A DNA stretch of 41,642 nt from NCBI RefSeq assembly GCF_000686885.1, contig NZ_JMLU01000027.1, forward strand, positions 1 to 41,642, in the 5' to 3' direction. Below the pieces are notes generated by a model that was not told the origin of the DNA, did not search any database, and saw nothing but the letters and a program-made list of their open reading frames with translations. This DNA is from Flavobacterium sasangense DSM 21067 (GTDB lineage: Bacteria > Bacteroidota > Bacteroidia > Flavobacteriales > Flavobacteriaceae). The translations under genes were made by a program, and so were the position numbers. This document shows positions 39,067 to 41,642 of the stretch, piece by piece (the first letter of the stretch is position 1; each line of letters begins with the position of its first letter).

Positions 39067-39642
39067 TTAATAAATGCGTTTTCGAATACGACTCAACGAT
39101 TGTGGTTTTACACCAACATAGGAAGCAATTAAATATTGAGGAATTCGTTGGGTCAAATCCTTGTAATGTTCCAAAAAATAGCGGTAACGATCTTCTGGAT
39201 TATAACGGTGAACGGTTAACAATTGATTTACCATAATAATAAATCGATGCTCAATGATTATTCTACCTAATAAATTAGCATTTTTAGAAACTTTATAAAG
39301 TTCTTGTAACTTATCATAATCAATAACTAAAAACTCACAATCCTCTAAAGCTTGAATGTTTTGAATAGAGGGCTCTTTAGAAATAAAACTTCCATAATCG
39401 GCAACAAATTCGCCTTCTTTGGTAAATTCTAAAGTGGCTTCTTCATCATTTCTAAAAACGTAATATCGAACTAATCCTTTACTCAAAAAACCTAGTTTAG
39501 TACACACTTCGGTAGCTTGTAAAAAATGTTCATTCTTTTTCAATTTATAAGGTTTGAAAGCATCTAAAAACAATTGTTCTTCATGGGCTTCCAAATTGGT
39601 AATCTGTTTTAATGTTTGTAAAAGAATATCGGAACTTTTCAT
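39067..39642 (-). CDS. Crp/Fnr-family transcriptional regulator
   Basis: The 191-residue protein has a cyclic-nucleotide-binding beta-roll (about 20-115: KKNEHFLQATEVCTKLGFLSKGLVRYY, then FTKEGEFVADYGSF) and a C-terminal helix-turn-helix (QYLIASYVGVKPQSLSRIRKR). The effector site lacks an obvious cAMP-binding R-S/T pair, so its signal is unknown. It is divergent from the archaemetzincin-like gene, separated by 59 bases. Confidence 0.9.
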   Translation of the reverse strand: MKSSDILLQTLKQITNLEAHEEQLFLDAFKPYKLKKNEHFLQATEVCTKLGFLSKGLVRYYVFRNDEEATLEFTKEGEFVADYGSFISKEPSIQNIQALEDCEFLVIDYDKLQELYKVSKNANLLGRIIIEHRFIIMVNQLLTVHRYNPEDRYRYFLEHYKDLTQRIPQYLIASYVGVKPQSLSRIRKRIY

Positions 39643-39701
39643 AAAGTCATTTTATTAAATTGAAAAATACTTTTTCAGTTATTTTCTCGTTTCATAAAAG
39701 T

Positions 39702-40319
39702 ATGAAAAAGATTATAATTATTCTTGCGATTCTGTTTTTTAGTTGCCAATCCAACGAAACCCAAAAGTTAACCGTTGGGATTCAACCTTATGGCATATTT
39801 CCGGAAGATAAAACGGATACTATAGCTAAAACAATTGCTGATTTCTATCAGATAAAGACCGTAATACTTCCCTCAAAAGAATTGTATAAAGAAGCTTTTA
39901 CAGAAGTTAAATCGCCAAGATATCGAGCGGATAAAATGATTAATCTTCAAAAGAAGAATAAAGCAGACTCATTAGATTTTATATTGGGATTGACTTACAA
40001 AGATATTTCGATCACTAAAAAAGACCAATGGGGAAAAATAAAAACCCCAACCTACAAATACGCCGATTGGGGAATTATGGGTTTGGCGTATTGTCCGGGA
40101 AATAGTTGTATTGTTTCTACTTTTCGTATTCAACATCCCAATTCAAAAATCCATTTTACTCGTTTTAAAAAAGTAGCCGTTCATGAATTTGGACATAATT
40201 TGGGATTACCTCATTGTCCTGATAAAACTTGCGTTATGACTGATGCTGTAGAAAGTGTAAAGACTATTGATAACGCTAAATTAGCGTTGTGTGAAAAATG
40301 TAACGACATCTTAAATTAA
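39702..40319 (+). CDS. archaemetzincin-like metalloprotease lipoprotein
   Basis: I start at ATG 39702 and not at the upstream TTG because it gives a lipoprotein signal (MKKIIIILAILFFSCQSN, lipidated Cys at residue 15). The 205-residue protein ends with the full archaemetzincin zinc signature: HEFGHNLGLPHC, then CVM, and CEKC near the C-terminus (H-E-x-x-H-x-x-G-x-x-H-C-x4-C-x-M ... C-x-x-C). Such enzymes bind a catalytic and a structural zinc. Most archaemetzincins are cytosolic; this one should be anchored to the envelope. It is divergent from the Crp/Fnr gene. Confidence 0.88.
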   Translation: MKKIIIILAILFFSCQSNETQKLTVGIQPYGIFPEDKTDTIAKTIADFYQIKTVILPSKELYKEAFTEVKSPRYRADKMINLQKKNKADSLDFILGLTYKDISITKKDQWGKIKTPTYKYADWGIMGLAYCPGNSCIVSTFRIQHPNSKIHFTRFKKVAVHEFGHNLGLPHCPDKTCVMTDAVESVKTIDNAKLALCEKCNDILN

Positions 40320-40693
40320 GACTAAAACTTAAATAGTTTTTAGGAATTATATTTCTTTTATTGCTTTATTAATTCATATAAAAATTTAAGTTTTTTTGTT
40401 TGAATTAATGATTTTAAGCCGAATCTTTATCATTTTTCATTTTTTTAATTGGATTTTTTCTCGATTTTATATTCTTATACCGTCTTTTTTAATCCACTTA
40501 TTCTTTAAAGGATACCACTTAAACTAGTCGACTACACAACTATTAAGTTGGCCTATTAATCTGCTCTTTCTCTATAGTTTTTGGATAATTTTAACAAATA
40601 ATATTTAAGAGTTTAAATACACTTTTTGCCTACACATTTCAAGCTTTAAGAAACTCAAATTAAAAAAATTAAAAACCTCAAAAACAAATCAAT
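40320..40693. other. AT-rich spacer before the T9SS cargo gene
   Basis: No gene, RNA or clear terminator is seen. It is AT-rich, with T-runs and a weak ttatttaa-type tract before the next gene. It marks the boundary to the secreted-protein genes. Confidence 0.5.
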
Positions 40694-41173
40694 ATGAAGA
40701 AATTGTTACTCATTGGAGCGTGTTTGGCTATAACGCAAATATATGCTCAAGAATCGGTTGTGTCATCGGGAGGAAATTCCTCTGGAAGTAACGGCAATGT
40801 AAGTTATTCTATAGGACAGTTATTTTACAAAACAGTTAATGGAGCTACTGCTAATTTATCGTCGGGTGTAGAGCAACCATTTGAAATTCAAATCGTTTTA
40901 GGTCAGGATAATTTTAATGTCAATTTAGAATTACTAGTGTATCCAAATCCTACTACAGATATTATCTACCTAAAAATAAACGAATCTACTTTTGAATCAA
41001 TACAATACCAACTCTTTGATATTAATGGAAGATTAGTAGAGAATAACAAGATTTCAGAGAACTCAACTATTATTCAAATGGGAAAATATCCTGATGCTAT
41101 CTATTTGCTAAAAGTAATAGAGAATAATAAAGAAATCAAAACTTTTAAAATTATAAAAAGACAAACCAATTAA
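40694..41173 (+). CDS. secreted protein with T9SS type A sorting domain
   Basis: The 159-residue protein has a signal peptide (MKKLLLIGACLAITQIYAQ), a short Ser/Gly-rich region (VVSSGGNSSGSNGNVSYSIG), and a C-terminal type IX secretion sorting domain (about 80-159) with VYPNPTTDIIYLKI, LFDINGRLVE, and a terminal KTFKIIKR. The sorting domain directs passage through the T9SS and loss or attachment at the cell surface. The module between signal and sorting domain is only about 60 residues, so it is a very small cargo. It lies 11 bases upstream of the collagen-like gene. Confidence 0.9.
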   Translation: MKKLLLIGACLAITQIYAQESVVSSGGNSSGSNGNVSYSIGQLFYKTVNGATANLSSGVEQPFEIQIVLGQDNFNVNLELLVYPNPTTDIIYLKINESTFESIQYQLFDINGRLVENNKISENSTIIQMGKYPDAIYLLKVIENNKEIKTFKIIKRQTN

Positions 41174-41184
41174 ATTAATAAATT

Positions 41185-41642
41185 ATGAGAAAAATATACT
41201 ATTTAGCACTGCTGTTATTTGTATGCATTTCAGCATCTTCACAAAGTCAGAATAATATGAGTTACCAAGCGGTAATTCGAAATTCTTCAAATAATTTGAT
41301 TACCAACCAAGCTGTTGGAATGAGAATTAGTATTTTACAGGGTTCTGCATTTGGAACGGAAGTATACGTAGAGACACAAAATCCTACCTCTAACATAAAC
41401 GGATTAGTTACTTTAGAGATTGGTAATGGAACACCAACGCTAGGAACATATAATGGTATAAATTGGGCTAATGGTCCATATTTTGTTAAAACTGAAACAG
41501 ATCCTACAGGTGGTAATTCATATACAGTTGTTGGTGTTTCTCAATTAATGAGTGTTCCTTATGCGTTATATGCATTAAATTCAGGAAGTTCAATAGCAGG
41601 TCCAATGGGTCCACAAGGTCCAGCAGGAATTAATGGATTAGA
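41185..41642 (+). CDS. secreted collagen-like protein, N-terminal part (cut by window end)
   Basis: ATG at 41185 opens a frame still open at the window edge. It begins with a signal peptide (MRKIYYLALLLFVCISASSQ), then a domain starting NNMSYQAVIRNSSNNLITNQ with VGMRISILQGS and GLVTLEIGNGTP, VSQLMSVPYALYA, and then enters Gly-x-y collagen-like repeats (GPMGPQGPAGING). This N-terminal module followed by collagen repeats is typical of flavobacterial surface tail-fibre-like proteins. It is just downstream of the T9SS cargo gene and likely in one operon. Confidence 0.85.
   Translation, partial: MRKIYYLALLLFVCISASSQSQNNMSYQAVIRNSSNNLITNQAVGMRISILQGSAFGTEVYVETQNPTSNINGLVTLEIGNGTPTLGTYNGINWANGPYFVKTETDPTGGNSYTVVGVSQLMSVPYALYALNSGSSIAGPMGPQGPAGINGL

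Overview
The window is AT-rich DNA from a member of the Bacteroidota, almost certainly a Flavobacterium or close relative. Support comes from several independent signs: promoters of the flavobacterial TTG/TAnnTTTG type, a T9SS C-terminal sorting domain, DUF3667 and DCC-family proteins, a fused E1 alpha-beta 2-oxoacid dehydrogenase, a GxxExxY protein and a C-terminal fragment of an IS982-type transposase. All calls come from reading the sequence; no database search was run.

Layout. Positions 1-341 are the tail of an IS982-like insertion sequence. Positions 628-14979 are mostly housekeeping: chorismate synthase, a DCC thiol oxidoreductase, MutS2, uracil-DNA glycosylase, a minus-strand run of envelope and cytosolic genes (DUF3667 protein, lipoprotein, outer-membrane beta-barrel, transglutaminase-like protein, cytosolic substrate-binding-like protein, GNAT acetyltransferase), nucleoside phosphorylase, an eIF1/SUI1-like factor, a GxxExxY gene broken by a stop codon and flanked by inverted repeats, a 2-oxoglutarate/Fe(II) oxygenase, and the E1 fusion. 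Positions 15029-17044 are rich in repeats around a WYL regulator.

Positions 15598-31561 are the accessory core and the most interesting part. In order it holds a WYL-domain regulator (minus strand), a stand-alone T4-Pnkp-type 3'-phosphatase, a first RlaP-type nucleotidyltransferase, a large SIR2-NTPase (defence-type) protein, a second RlaP-type nucleotidyltransferase, an unknown 144-residue protein, a 1687-residue DUF4132 protein, two small ORF/terminator units, five intact but divergent tRNA genes (Asn-GTT, Arg-ACG, Asp-GTC, Pro-TGG, Tyr-GTA), a trail of decayed tRNA-like sequences, and a slipin (SPFH) protein. I read it as an RNA-damage response locus: the phosphatase would heal broken RNA ends, the nucleotidyltransferases would modify or rebuild them, the tRNA array would replace or mimic cleaved tRNAs, and the SIR2 protein would be a defence arm. 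Four of the five intact tRNAs are of species cut by the anticodon nucleases colicin E5 (Tyr, His, Asn, Asp) and colicin D (Arg). The same palindrome, followed at the same spacing by a promoter-like element, occurs before the phosphatase gene and just after the tRNA array, suggesting that both halves share one regulator.

Positions 31609-41642 return to ordinary genes: a small hydrophobic peptide, a LysR regulator, isocitrate dehydrogenase, three short-spaced genes of unknown function, the tRNA t6A enzyme TsaC/Sua5, an SbtA-type bicarbonate permease, a Bax-inhibitor-1 protein, a sterol desaturase-like enzyme, a Crp/Fnr regulator, an archaemetzincin-like lipoprotein protease, a T9SS cargo protein and the start of a collagen-like secreted protein cut by the window edge.
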